This document shows positions 39,931 through 47,785 of a stretch of 50,336 bases of DNA, in pieces. The notes under the pieces are model-generated. The model had not been told where the DNA came from. It saw only the letters and a program-made list of their open reading frames with translations, and did no database searches. The translations under genes were made by a program, and so were the position numbers. Position 1 is the first letter of the stretch. Every line of letters begins with the position of its first letter. The stretch comes from Acidobacteriota bacterium (GTDB lineage Bacteria > Acidobacteriota > Terriglobia > Acidiferrales > UBA7541): the NCBI GenBank assembly GCA_016201285.1, contig JACQDE010000044.1, forward strand, positions 1 to 50,336. Direction: 5' to 3'.

Positions 39931-41997
39931 ATGTCTTCACCTTCTCTTGACCGCTTCCGCCGTGTCTGGCGGCGACTCTCCAGCCTCGACCGCTTCGCCC
40001 TGATTGTCGCTGTGCTTTTCGGCCTCGTTTGGCTGGCTCGCGCGGCGGGTCGCGAACTGCCCCTGCTTCTGGGAACGCTGATCCGGTTTTTTTTCTACTT
40101 TTTCATCGGTGGCTATGTGCTCTACCGCCTGTCCTCCCTCTTCCGGATACGCCTCCTCTGGAGCCTCCGCAACCGCCTGGTCGTCGCCTATCTCTTCATA
40201 GCGGTTGTACCCATTCTGTTGATGTCGGCGATGGCCGGGTTTTCGGCTGGCCTCGTCTATCAGCAACTCGCCGCCTACTTGCTCTACAACGACCTCCAAT
40301 CGCGAATCACGCGCCTTCAGGCGGTCGCCGACGGAGTCTACGCATCGCTGCCATCGCAACTGGAGATTGCTTCTCCGGAAGGCTCACGGGACCTGGAGGC
40401 GATTCCTTCTGTGGCCGCCGTTCTCTCGGCGGCACGCGGCGGCTTGCCTGGTCTTTCGGTGGACCGGCGGCTTGGTCCCGCGGTTCTGAAGGGGCTCCAT
40501 GACGGCGGGCAGGGACGCTTTGCCGGCCTCGTGCAGTTTGACGACCAGGTCTGGCTCGTTGCTGCCGTCTCCCGCCGCGGAGAGTCGGGACCCCGGTTTG
40601 TTTCTCTTTCCGTTCCCTTGGCGGCGGATCTTCTGGACCGGCTCGTCCCGGAACTCGGGCCGGTCCAATTCCGGGTCACTCGCCCACCCTCGGATTCCGA
40701 TGCCCCGGCCAAAGTAACTTCCCTCGGAAACTCAAGATTTGTCACCCTGCGCGAAATCGCGACGCGAGGACGCTTTTTGCCGCCGCAAGCATATTGGCTC
40801 GACTTTCAGGTGAAGGGCGTGACCAAGTTCGAGGCCGTGCTTTTGCGCAAAGACGATCCGGCTCAGGAGCGGAGCACTCTCTTCGGCAGCACCATCTCGC
40901 TGGCCTCCATATTGAATCGCCGCCTCTTCACGGCACCTGGCGACGTGGGCAGTGTTTTCGTGACAGGTCTATTTCTAGTAGGCATTATCTTTCTTTTACT
41001 GGAGGTCGCCGCCCTTGTCACTGGCGTGAAGCTCACCCGCACCATTACCCAGGCCGTGGACAATCTTTACAGCGCCACCCAGCTCGTCCAGTCCGGAGAC
41101 TTTTCCCACCGCGTCCGTGTGCAGAGCCGCGACCAGCTCGGCGTGCTGGGCGACTCCTTCAACGCCATGACCAGTTCCATCAGCACGCTCATTGAGGAGC
41201 AGCGCCAGCGCCAGCGCCTCGAAAATGAGCTCTCCATCGCCCGCGAGGTGCAATCCCAGCTCTTCCCGCGGCAACTGCCCGCTGTCCCCGGCGTCGAGCT
41301 CGCCGCCCTCTGCCGCGCCGCACGCATGGTCAGCGGCGATTACTACGACTTCGTGCAGCTCGGTCCGCACCGCATCGGCATGGCGGTGGCGGACATCAGC
41401 GGGAAGGGAATCTCCGCTGCCCTGCTCATGGCCAGTCTGCAGGCCGCCTTCCGCAGCCAGTTGCTGCTTGTCCCGAGCGAAGCCGAGGGCCTCGATGGTT
41501 CGCAGGGGGTGAACACGGCCGATCTGGTCACGCGTCTCAATCGACACCTGTTCCTCAATTCCTCCGACGACCGCTACGCCACGCTCTTTTACGCCGTCTA
41601 TGATTCCTCGACGCGCATGTTGCACTATACGAATGCCGGCCACCTTCCGCCGCTCCTGCTGGCGGGGGAGTGGGGTCCGAAGGGCGTGGAAGAAAAAATG
41701 CAAAAGCTCGAGGAGGGCGGAATGGTCGTTGGGTTGTTCGACGACTGCGTGTACGAGCAGGGCAGCGTCGCCGTCGAGCCGGGCAGCCTGCTGGTGGCCT
41801 ACAGCGACGGCATGACGGAACCGGAAAACGTCTATGGCGAGCAGTTCGGCGCTCGCCGCCTGGCTGCGGAGGTGGTGCGCCACCGCCAGGCCTCGCCGCA
41901 GCGCTTGGCCGAATTGCTCCTGGCTGCCGCCGAGGAGTGGGGCCAGGCCCCCGAGCAGGCCGACGACATGACCGTTGTAGTTGCGCGCCTTGGCTAG
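39931..41997 (+). CDS. Membrane sensor with HAMP and SpoIIE/RsbU-type PP2C phosphatase domain
   Basis: This 688-residue protein has N-terminal membrane helices (about 22-40, 47-66, 85-110) and an extracytoplasmic region (about 115-345). One more helix (about 346-368) leads into a HAMP linker (about 370-425, TRTITQAVDNLYSATQLVQS) and a coiled coil. The PP2C/SpoIIE domain (about 435-688) shows AREVQSQLFPRQLPAVPGVE, MVSGDYYDF, VADISGKGISAALLMASLQA, YTNAGHLPPLLL and YSDGMTEPEN. It should dephosphorylate an anti-sigma factor antagonist in a partner-switching pathway in response to an outside signal. A dispersed repeat (41473-41490) adds LVPSEAEGLDG within the catalytic domain. Confidence 0.92.
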   Translation: MSSPSLDRFRRVWRRLSSLDRFALIVAVLFGLVWLARAAGRELPLLLGTLIRFFFYFFIGGYVLYRLSSLFRIRLLWSLRNRLVVAYLFIAVVPILLMSAMAGFSAGLVYQQLAAYLLYNDLQSRITRLQAVADGVYASLPSQLEIASPEGSRDLEAIPSVAAVLSAARGGLPGLSVDRRLGPAVLKGLHDGGQGRFAGLVQFDDQVWLVAAVSRRGESGPRFVSLSVPLAADLLDRLVPELGPVQFRVTRPPSDSDAPAKVTSLGNSRFVTLREIATRGRFLPPQAYWLDFQVKGVTKFEAVLLRKDDPAQERSTLFGSTISLASILNRRLFTAPGDVGSVFVTGLFLVGIIFLLLEVAALVTGVKLTRTITQAVDNLYSATQLVQSGDFSHRVRVQSRDQLGVLGDSFNAMTSSISTLIEEQRQRQRLENELSIAREVQSQLFPRQLPAVPGVELAALCRAARMVSGDYYDFVQLGPHRIGMAVADISGKGISAALLMASLQAAFRSQLLLVPSEAEGLDGSQGVNTADLVTRLNRHLFLNSSDDRYATLFYAVYDSSTRMLHYTNAGHLPPLLLAGEWGPKGVEEKMQKLEEGGMVVGLFDDCVYEQGSVAVEPGSLLVAYSDGMTEPENVYGEQFGARRLAAEVVRHRQASPQRLAELLLAAAEEWGQAPEQADDMTVVVARLG
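41473..41490 (+). repeat. 18-bp dispersed repeat in the SpoIIE-type phosphatase gene
   Basis: CCGAGCGAAGCCGAGGGC, preceded by GCTTGTC, is translated as SEAEG after a conserved helix of the PP2C domain. It is closest to the probable consensus of the four copies. Confidence 0.7.
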
Positions 41998-42125
41998 CGC
42001 TTCCGTGCTGGCCTGCCCCGATGCTTTCTATCGCGGGCCTTTGCGTTCGTTCGAGTATACTGACGGCACCGGGGGCGTCCCGAAGCTTCGGGATTTGCGT
42101 CCCGGTGGTTTTCCGGGGAGGATCC

Positions 42126-42872
42126 TTGACGACGTTCCGCCAGAGAGTGGCGCTGGTCACCGGGGGCACCCGCGGCATCGGCAAAGGCATCGCCCTCTCC
42201 TACGCCCGCGAAGGCGCGCGCGTCGCCATCGCGTACCGTGCCAACAAGGCCGCCGCGCAGAACACGCTCCGCCAGCTCCAGCTCGAAGGCGCGGAATGTT
42301 TCGCGGTGGAGACCAACCTCACCGACCCACAGAAAGTGGACTTCCTGATCAGCGCGGTCGTCGAGCGTTTCGGCCGCCTGGACATCCTGGTCAATAACGT
42401 CGGCGAATTCCGCTGGAAGCTCGTAGCCGAGTCCAGCGTCGAGGAGTGGAATCAGATCCTCGCTTCGAATCTCCAGAGCGTCTTTTATGCCTGCCGCGCC
42501 GCGTTGCCCGTCATGCGCCGCCAGCGTTGGGGCCGGATCATCAATATGGGCGCCGTCGGCGCCGAGCGCGCCTTCGGCCAGGCCACCATCTCCGCCTACG
42601 CTTCCGCCAAGGCCGCCGTCGTGGCCTTTTCCCGTTCGCTGGCCATCGAGGAAGCCAAGAACGGCATCACCGTGAATGTCGTCAATCCCTCGAACATTGA
42701 TGAAAAGGAATTGACTCTCGCGGAAGCCCGCCGCATCCGCGATGCGCGTTACCCTATCGGCCGCCCGCCCACCACGGAGGACGTGGCCGCCGCCGTGAAA
42801 TTCTTCGCCTCCGACGAGGCTGACTACATCACCGGACAGGTGCTCAACGTCAGCGGCGGCTGGCTGTTGTAG
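42126..42872 (+). CDS. Short-chain dehydrogenase/reductase
   Basis: This 248-residue SDR starts at TTG (42126), with GGGGAG 5 nt upstream. No ATG fits without a long unlikely extension into the upstream gene. It shows VALVTGGTRGIGKGIAL (cofactor loop), ILVNNVGEF (N-N-x-G), Tyr-Lys in AYASAKAAVVAF and ITGQVLNVSGGWLL at the end. It resembles 3-oxoacyl-ACP reductase (FabG-like) enzymes, but the substrate is unknown. The TAG stop lies in a GTAGCG hairpin repeat. Confidence 0.87.
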   Translation: MTTFRQRVALVTGGTRGIGKGIALSYAREGARVAIAYRANKAAAQNTLRQLQLEGAECFAVETNLTDPQKVDFLISAVVERFGRLDILVNNVGEFRWKLVAESSVEEWNQILASNLQSVFYACRAALPVMRRQRWGRIINMGAVGAERAFGQATISAYASAKAAVVAFSRSLAIEEAKNGITVNVVNPSNIDEKELTLAEARRIRDARYPIGRPPTTEDVAAAVKFFASDEADYITGQVLNVSGGWLL

Positions 42873-42893
42873 CGCGGGGTTTACCCCCGCGCC
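42869..42893 (+). repeat. GTAGCG palindromic repeat, copy 5 (contains the stop codon)
   Basis: GTAGCG overlaps the stem CGCGGGG / CCCCCGCG with a TTTA loop. The TAG (42870-42872) is the stop of the SDR gene. Confidence 0.7.
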
Positions 42894-42911
42894 TTTCTTG
42901 TTCGAGTCTTT

Positions 42912-44522
42912 ATGAAAGTCCTCACCGCAGTTCAGATGCGCGAGGTGGATCGGCGCACCACCGAGCAGCACGGCGTTCCCAGCCTGCAGTTGATGGAAAA
43001 CGCCGGCATTCGCGTCGTCGAGTTTCTGGCTTCCCGCTTTGCTGATCTTCCTCATCGCCGCATTGCCGTACTCTGCGGCAAGGGCAATAACGGCGGCGAC
43101 GGGCTGGTTGTGGCGCGCCTGCTCCACCAGCGCGGCTGTCAATTGTCCGTGCTGCTGTTTGCCTCTCCGGATGATGTGCGCGGCGACGCTGCCGTCAACC
43201 TGAAGCGCTGGCGCGAAGCCGGCGGCGAAATCCGCGTGGGCACGTCCGAAACGGAATGGGCCGCGGCCTGCGCACAGGCGGCCGATGCGGAAATCATTGT
43301 GGACGCCCTTCTTGGCACCGGTCTCACCGGCCCGGCCGAAGGCTTGCTCGCCCGCGTTATTGCCGACGTCAACGAATGCGGCAAACGCGCGTCCATTGTC
43401 GCCGTGGATATTCCTTCCGGGCTGCCTTCGGACACCAGCGCGCCGCTCGGGCCCGCTGTCTCCGCTGATTTCACCGTCACCTTTACCGCACCGAAGCTGG
43501 GCCTCGTTCTCCCGCCCAATTGCGAGCGCGTCGGAAAACTTCACGTCGGGGAAATCGGCACGCCGCCCGAATGGCTCGCGGAGGACCCCTCCCTGAAGCT
43601 CCACTGGCTCGAGCCCGGCGAGTTCGCCGGCCTTCCCCTGGCGCGTCGGCCGGGCGGCCACAAAGGTGATTACGGCCACGCGCTCATCTTTGCCGGCTCC
43701 CGCGGCAAAACCGGCGCGGCGGTGCTGGCCGCCCTGGGCGCGCTGCGCGCCGGCGCCGGCCTTGTCACTGTGGCCACGCCCGAGCGCGTGCTCCCGATCG
43801 TGGCCTCGCATCTTCCGGAGATGATGACCGAGCCGCTGCTGGGGACCGAAGCGGACAGCATCTCGATGCGCAATCTCGACTACGGCCGTTTGTCCGAATT
43901 GGTGAAAGGCAAAAACGCCCTGGCCCTCGGCCCCGGGCTTTCCACGAACGCCGAAACCCAGCAGTTCGTCCGCGCCGTTCTTCGCGACTCCCCGCTGCCC
44001 ATCATCCTCGATGCCGACGGCCTCAACGCCTTCGCCGGCTGCGCCGCCGAATTGCGCGAACACAAATCGCCGCTCGCGGTCACGCCCCACCCCGGCGAAA
44101 TGGCTCGCTTGCTCGGCTGCACGTCGGCTCAGGTTCAATCCAACCGCTTGGAAGTGGCGCTGCAGTCCGCCACGCAGTGGAACGCATTTGTTGTGCTGAA
44201 GGGCTATCGCACCATCATCGCCACGCCGGACGGCCGCGCCTTTATCAACTCCACCGGCAATCCCGGCATGGCCACCGGCGGCACCGGTGATGTCCTCACC
44301 GGCATTCTCGCCGGCCTTACCGCGCAGTTCTCCTCCGCTCCTTGGGAGCGCGTGCTCGGCCTCGGCGTGTACCTCCATGGCCTCGCCGGAGACCTCGCCG
44401 CTGAGCAGGTCGGCGAAGCCTCGCTCATTGCCACGGACCTCGTCACAGCCATTCCCCGCGCCTACCGCGCGCTGCGTTCAGGCCTGTCCCGAGCGGAGCC
44501 GAGGGATCTGGCTCATGCCTAG
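42912..44522 (+). CDS. nnrD: Bifunctional NAD(P)H-hydrate epimerase / ADP-dependent dehydratase
   Basis: This 536-residue fusion has two domains. The N-terminal YjeF_N epimerase (about 1-210) shows LMENAGIRVVEF and CGKGNNGGDGLVVARLL. The C-terminal ribokinase-like dehydratase (about 225-515) shows RRPGGHKGDYGHALIFAGS, LDADGLNAFAG, TPHPGEMARLLG and NPGMATGGTGDVLTGILAGL. Together they repair hydrated NADH/NADPH. The last residues (SGLSRAEPRDLAHA) are encoded by a dispersed repeat (44489-44506), so the original C-terminus seems to have been altered. It overlaps tsaE by 8 nt. Confidence 0.94.
   Translation: MKVLTAVQMREVDRRTTEQHGVPSLQLMENAGIRVVEFLASRFADLPHRRIAVLCGKGNNGGDGLVVARLLHQRGCQLSVLLFASPDDVRGDAAVNLKRWREAGGEIRVGTSETEWAAACAQAADAEIIVDALLGTGLTGPAEGLLARVIADVNECGKRASIVAVDIPSGLPSDTSAPLGPAVSADFTVTFTAPKLGLVLPPNCERVGKLHVGEIGTPPEWLAEDPSLKLHWLEPGEFAGLPLARRPGGHKGDYGHALIFAGSRGKTGAAVLAALGALRAGAGLVTVATPERVLPIVASHLPEMMTEPLLGTEADSISMRNLDYGRLSELVKGKNALALGPGLSTNAETQQFVRAVLRDSPLPIILDADGLNAFAGCAAELREHKSPLAVTPHPGEMARLLGCTSAQVQSNRLEVALQSATQWNAFVVLKGYRTIIATPDGRAFINSTGNPGMATGGTGDVLTGILAGLTAQFSSAPWERVLGLGVYLHGLAGDLAAEQVGEASLIATDLVTAIPRAYRALRSGLSRAEPRDLAHA
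44489..44506 (+). repeat. 18-bp dispersed repeat at the 3' end of nnrD
   Basis: CCGAGCGGAGCCGAGGGA, preceded by CCTGTC, is translated as SRAEPRD at the C-terminus of NnrD, in a different frame from the copies in pilQ and thiE. Confidence 0.65.
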
Positions 44523-44997
44523 CCGCGAATTCCTCACCCATTCGCCTGAAGAAACAATCGCTCTGGGCAGGGAACTCGCCGCTCAGCTCCGGCCTCCCGT
44601 TCTCCTCTGCCTCGACGGCGAACTGGGCTCAGGGAAGACCACCCTCTCAAAGGGCATCATCAGCGGGCTCGGCGTGGCTCGCGAGGAAGATGTCACCAGC
44701 CCAACCTTCACGCTCGTCCATGCTTTCAGGAATGGCGTGAAGGTTTTTCACGTGGACCTCTACCGCGTCGCTGACCGCCACGACCTCGAGACGCTGGGCC
44801 TCGAAGACCTCTTCGCCGAGCCGGCCATCGTGCTGGTGGAATGGCCCGACCGCCTGGCGCTGCGCACCGATTGGCCCATCGTTCAGGTCCGGCTCGAACA
44901 CGTGGAAGGGGACATCCGGCGCGTCCGCATCTCGGACCCCGCCGGTGTCCTTTCCGGCCTTTCGCCCCAAAGCTCCGAGCCGGCGCCCAAACCCTGA
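44515..44997 (+). CDS. tsaE: tRNA threonylcarbamoyladenosine biosynthesis ATPase TsaE
   Basis: This 160-residue protein starts at ATG 44515, inside the end of nnrD. LDGELGSGKTTLSKGIISGL holds Walker A. SPTFTLVHAF, FHVDLYRVADRHDLETLGLE and VEWPDRL are standard TsaE motifs. It is the ATPase needed with TsaB and TsaD to make t6A37 in ANN-decoding tRNAs. nnrD-tsaE is a very common pair. The Pro/Ser-rich C-terminal extension is unremarkable. Confidence 0.93.
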   Translation: MPSREFLTHSPEETIALGRELAAQLRPPVLLCLDGELGSGKTTLSKGIISGLGVAREEDVTSPTFTLVHAFRNGVKVFHVDLYRVADRHDLETLGLEDLFAEPAIVLVEWPDRLALRTDWPIVQVRLEHVEGDIRRVRISDPAGVLSGLSPQSSEPAPKP

Positions 44998-45119
44998 AGC
45001 AGCTCGGCAGACCCCGCGCCCCGGCGTCTACTCTTTGGACTCCTCTCCCGAAAGGTCGGGATTGCGGCGGCCTTTCCCTCTTGCTAGAGTACGGGCCGTC
45101 CTTCTCCGTTACCGTCATC

Positions 45120-47594
45120 ATGGCCGACCGCCCCAGTCAGCCGTTCTCTCATCCTCCCACGCGGGTGGAACTGGAAACGTATTCTATCGATATCCAGCTC
45201 ACCACGCTGCCCGTCGGCATTGACAATATTCATTTCGACGTGTCCCTCAGTCCGCGCTTCGTCGAGTTCACGCAGAAATACGTCCTCGACCTTGTCAAGC
45301 AGCACGCCAATCTCGCTCACTTCTTCGGCGCCGACGCGAAAAAAATCCGTCCCCCGGAAACCGGCGCCTTCAAGAAGCTGCTGACCGATCTGCTCCAGGC
45401 CGGGCTCACCCGCGCCAAATTCGAAAAAAACATCGAGCTGGATTATCTGTTGCGCCTCGCGGTGCTGAAACTCCTCACCCAGGAGGTCGGCGCCCAGTTC
45501 GCGAACGCCCTGCTCGAATGCAAGGAATGGATCCGTTCCCGCGGCGAGTACTTCGAGCGCTCCGAGAAAGCCCACGTGCTGAAGGCCCAGCTTGCCGAAT
45601 TACAGGGCGACCGCCGCAACATCGTGCGCAAGGTGGGCCAGCAGCTTTACCTGATTCTCGTCGAGCTGGAGGACCTCATCTTCAGCAAGTCCCGCCGCGC
45701 TCTTTTCGGCAACGAGTTCAGCGAGACCTACGAATGGATGAACAACCGCCTGCTCTTTGCGGAAGGCACGCGCGACGACTTTGTTTGTCTGGAAAACTAC
45801 GTTCTCCTCGGCAATTTCCAGCGCGACCTCGACCGCTTCGAAAACATCGACGCCCTCTTTTTCGAGTTTCTCCGCGATTGTGTCTCCGCTGGCGAACGCG
45901 GCGATGAAGTCCGCGCCGCCTGGAAAGCCCACGAAGACCTGGCCGCTCGTGCCCTGGAGATCCGCACCGAGGTCTTTCGTCTCGAGGAAGAGCGCCAGAA
46001 GCTGGTCGAGGGCCTGGCCGGGGGCGAGGGCCTCATCTCTCGCGTCTTTGGCCGCACCGACCCTGCCGAACTGCGCGCGCAACTTTCGGATGTCGAAAAG
46101 CGCCACGCCCATCTTCAGATGAAACTCGAAGCGATGGGAACCGAGCTGGAGTCGGCGAAGAGCCGCGCCGAATTTCTCAACGCGGCATACCAGAACAAGC
46201 TGGGCGAGTACCTGAATCAGCCGGAAAACGCCCGCCGCCTGTTCGACCCGGACTGGTCCGGCGACGGAGGCAGCGAAGCCGCCGGCCTGCGCGCGCAGTT
46301 GCTCGAGGAATGGATCAACCGGCTCGATCAGCGCGGCATCCTGCTCCACGTCCTCGCCAGCTATGAGATGCGCAACATCTACCTCGACTACTGCCCGCCG
46401 GTGCACTTGCAACAACTCAAGCGCGCTCTCGTCCAGCGCGAGGAGCTGAAGCTCGTCGAGGGCGTGCTGAAGCAGTTCCCGGCGAAACAGTTTTCGCTCC
46501 AGCGCATCGAGGACCTGGCCAACCGCCTCCGCCGCTATCCGCGCGAGCAGGTCCGCACGATCGCCGCGCGCTTCGCCGAAGACTTCATGCGCCTCCGCCG
46601 CGACATCCACAACGCCCAGCGCCTCGCCGCCTGGATGGAGCGCATCAACATCCTCCGCGTGGAAAAGACGCGCGAGCTTTCCCGGATGAACAACAGCCTC
46701 AACGAATTCGTCCTGCCGGACGAGGCGCGCCCCGCGGAAGACCGCGTGGTGAACCACACCGTGATCAAGGCCGATGTCCGCGGCTCCACCCAGATCACCC
46801 AGGACCTGCTGGCCCGCGGTTTGAATCCAGCTTCCCACTTGAGCCTCAATTTCTACGAGCCTTTGAAGCGCATCCTCGACCCGTACGGCGCCTTCAAGGT
46901 ATTCGTTGAAGGCGATGCCATCATCCTCGCCATCTACGAGCACGAATCGAACCGCGCCAGCCAGCGCGCTGTGGCCAAAGCCTGCCTGCTCGCGCGGGAA
47001 ATGCTCGCCGTCGCGCAGGCTTACAACGCGCGCGCGGCCACCACGCAGCTTCCCAAACTCGAACTCGGCGTGGGCATCGCTTTTCAGGACTCGGCGCCCA
47101 CGCACTGGGCCGACGGGGAATCGCGCATCATGATTTCGCGCGCCCTGAACCTCTCCGACCGCCTCTCCGGCTGCTCCAAGGTCGCCAAGCGCCTGCTGGC
47201 CAACCACAACTCGCCCTTCAACGTGTTTCTCTTCCAGACGGTGATGGAAGGCACCACCGAAGAAGAAGTGCAGGAATTCCTGATCCGCTACAACATGAAT
47301 GGCATCCAGCTGAATGAGGTGGGCTTCCAGAAACTTTCGGAGGAAATTGCCTTCACACAAGCGGACGTGGATTGCCCGATGCCCTGGGGGCAGGACCGCT
47401 GCACGTTCTATCTGGGCGAAGTGCCCATCGGAGAAAAGCTCGAGCCGATCGTCATCCGGAAGGGGAACGTCCGCCAATTGCTCTCCGGCGGCAAGGTCGG
47501 CGACCTCGGCACGCACGCCTACTACGAGGTCTGCATCGGCGCCGGCGTTACCCACCTGATCGAAACTGCGCTGGCCGCTTCCCGCAAAAGTTGA
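45120..47594 (+). CDS. 824-residue protein with a class III nucleotide-cyclase-like C-terminal domain
   Basis: I start at ATG 45120 (MADRPSQPFSHPPTRVELET), since upstream codons overlap tsaE and are unlikely. The first 540 residues are mostly charged helices, with long coiled coil near 270-370 and no recognised domain or membrane segment. The C-terminal part (about 545-725) resembles a class III adenylate/guanylate cyclase. Asp552 in KADVRGSTQI and Asp599 in FVEGDAIILA match the two metal-binding aspartates, and RIMISRALNLSDRLSGCSK matches a later conserved helix. Base-specifying and transition-state residues cannot be assigned by eye, so it could be a cyclase or a degenerate sensor. It is the last gene before the tRNA-Sec promoter, whose -35 box overlaps its stop codon. 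Confidence 0.7.
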   Translation: MADRPSQPFSHPPTRVELETYSIDIQLTTLPVGIDNIHFDVSLSPRFVEFTQKYVLDLVKQHANLAHFFGADAKKIRPPETGAFKKLLTDLLQAGLTRAKFEKNIELDYLLRLAVLKLLTQEVGAQFANALLECKEWIRSRGEYFERSEKAHVLKAQLAELQGDRRNIVRKVGQQLYLILVELEDLIFSKSRRALFGNEFSETYEWMNNRLLFAEGTRDDFVCLENYVLLGNFQRDLDRFENIDALFFEFLRDCVSAGERGDEVRAAWKAHEDLAARALEIRTEVFRLEEERQKLVEGLAGGEGLISRVFGRTDPAELRAQLSDVEKRHAHLQMKLEAMGTELESAKSRAEFLNAAYQNKLGEYLNQPENARRLFDPDWSGDGGSEAAGLRAQLLEEWINRLDQRGILLHVLASYEMRNIYLDYCPPVHLQQLKRALVQREELKLVEGVLKQFPAKQFSLQRIEDLANRLRRYPREQVRTIAARFAEDFMRLRRDIHNAQRLAAWMERINILRVEKTRELSRMNNSLNEFVLPDEARPAEDRVVNHTVIKADVRGSTQITQDLLARGLNPASHLSLNFYEPLKRILDPYGAFKVFVEGDAIILAIYEHESNRASQRAVAKACLLAREMLAVAQAYNARAATTQLPKLELGVGIAFQDSAPTHWADGESRIMISRALNLSDRLSGCSKVAKRLLANHNSPFNVFLFQTVMEGTTEEEVQEFLIRYNMNGIQLNEVGFQKLSEEIAFTQADVDCPMPWGQDRCTFYLGEVPIGEKLEPIVIRKGNVRQLLSGGKVGDLGTHAYYEVCIGAGVTHLIETALAASRKS

Positions 47595-47619
47595 TGGCCT
47601 CTCGGCGCGCCCCTATAAT
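47591..47619 (+). promoter_or_regulatory. Promoter of the tRNA-Sec gene
   Basis: TTGATG (47591-47596) and a perfect TATAAT (47614-47619) are separated by 17 bp. The tRNA starts 6 nt later. The -35 box overlaps the TGA stop of the upstream gene. Confidence 0.85.
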
Positions 47620-47625
47620 GCTGGC

Positions 47626-47724
47626 GGAGGCGAAAAGGGTCCGGTGATCCTCCCGGCCTTCAAAGTCGGCGATTCCGTCCCTTGCGGGCGGGATGGTGGG
47701 TTCGACTCCCACACGCTTCCGCCA
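47626..47724 (+). tRNA. selC: tRNA-Sec (selenocysteine, anticodon TCA)
   Basis: This 99-nt gene has an encoded CCA. The acceptor stem GGAGGCG pairs with CGCTTCC (one G-T); the eighth position is A opposite A. The D-arm is a 6-bp stem AGGGTC/GATCCT with the short CGGT loop seen in bacterial tRNA-Sec. The anticodon stem CCGGC/GTCGG encloses CTTCAAA with anticodon TCA, which reads UGA. A long variable arm (about 47671-47693) and a T-arm GTGGG-TTCGACT-CCCAC follow. This implies that the host makes selenoproteins; selA, selB and selD are not in the window. An integrase lies directly downstream. Confidence 0.93.
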
Positions 47725-47785
47725 CACTATTGAACTTGAAGCACTTGCTGTTTTCTTGGCTCCAATTCACGGGGTTAGCTCCAAT

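Noticed and set aside
41994..44378. 794-residue minus-strand ORF opposite the SDR and nnrD genes
   Set aside because: Shadow frame in GC-rich DNA. Both plus-strand genes are clear family members, and the antisense protein shows no domain.
45600..47555. 651-residue minus-strand ORF opposite the cyclase-like gene
   Set aside because: Antisense of a gene with family motifs; the composition is typical of a GC-driven shadow frame.
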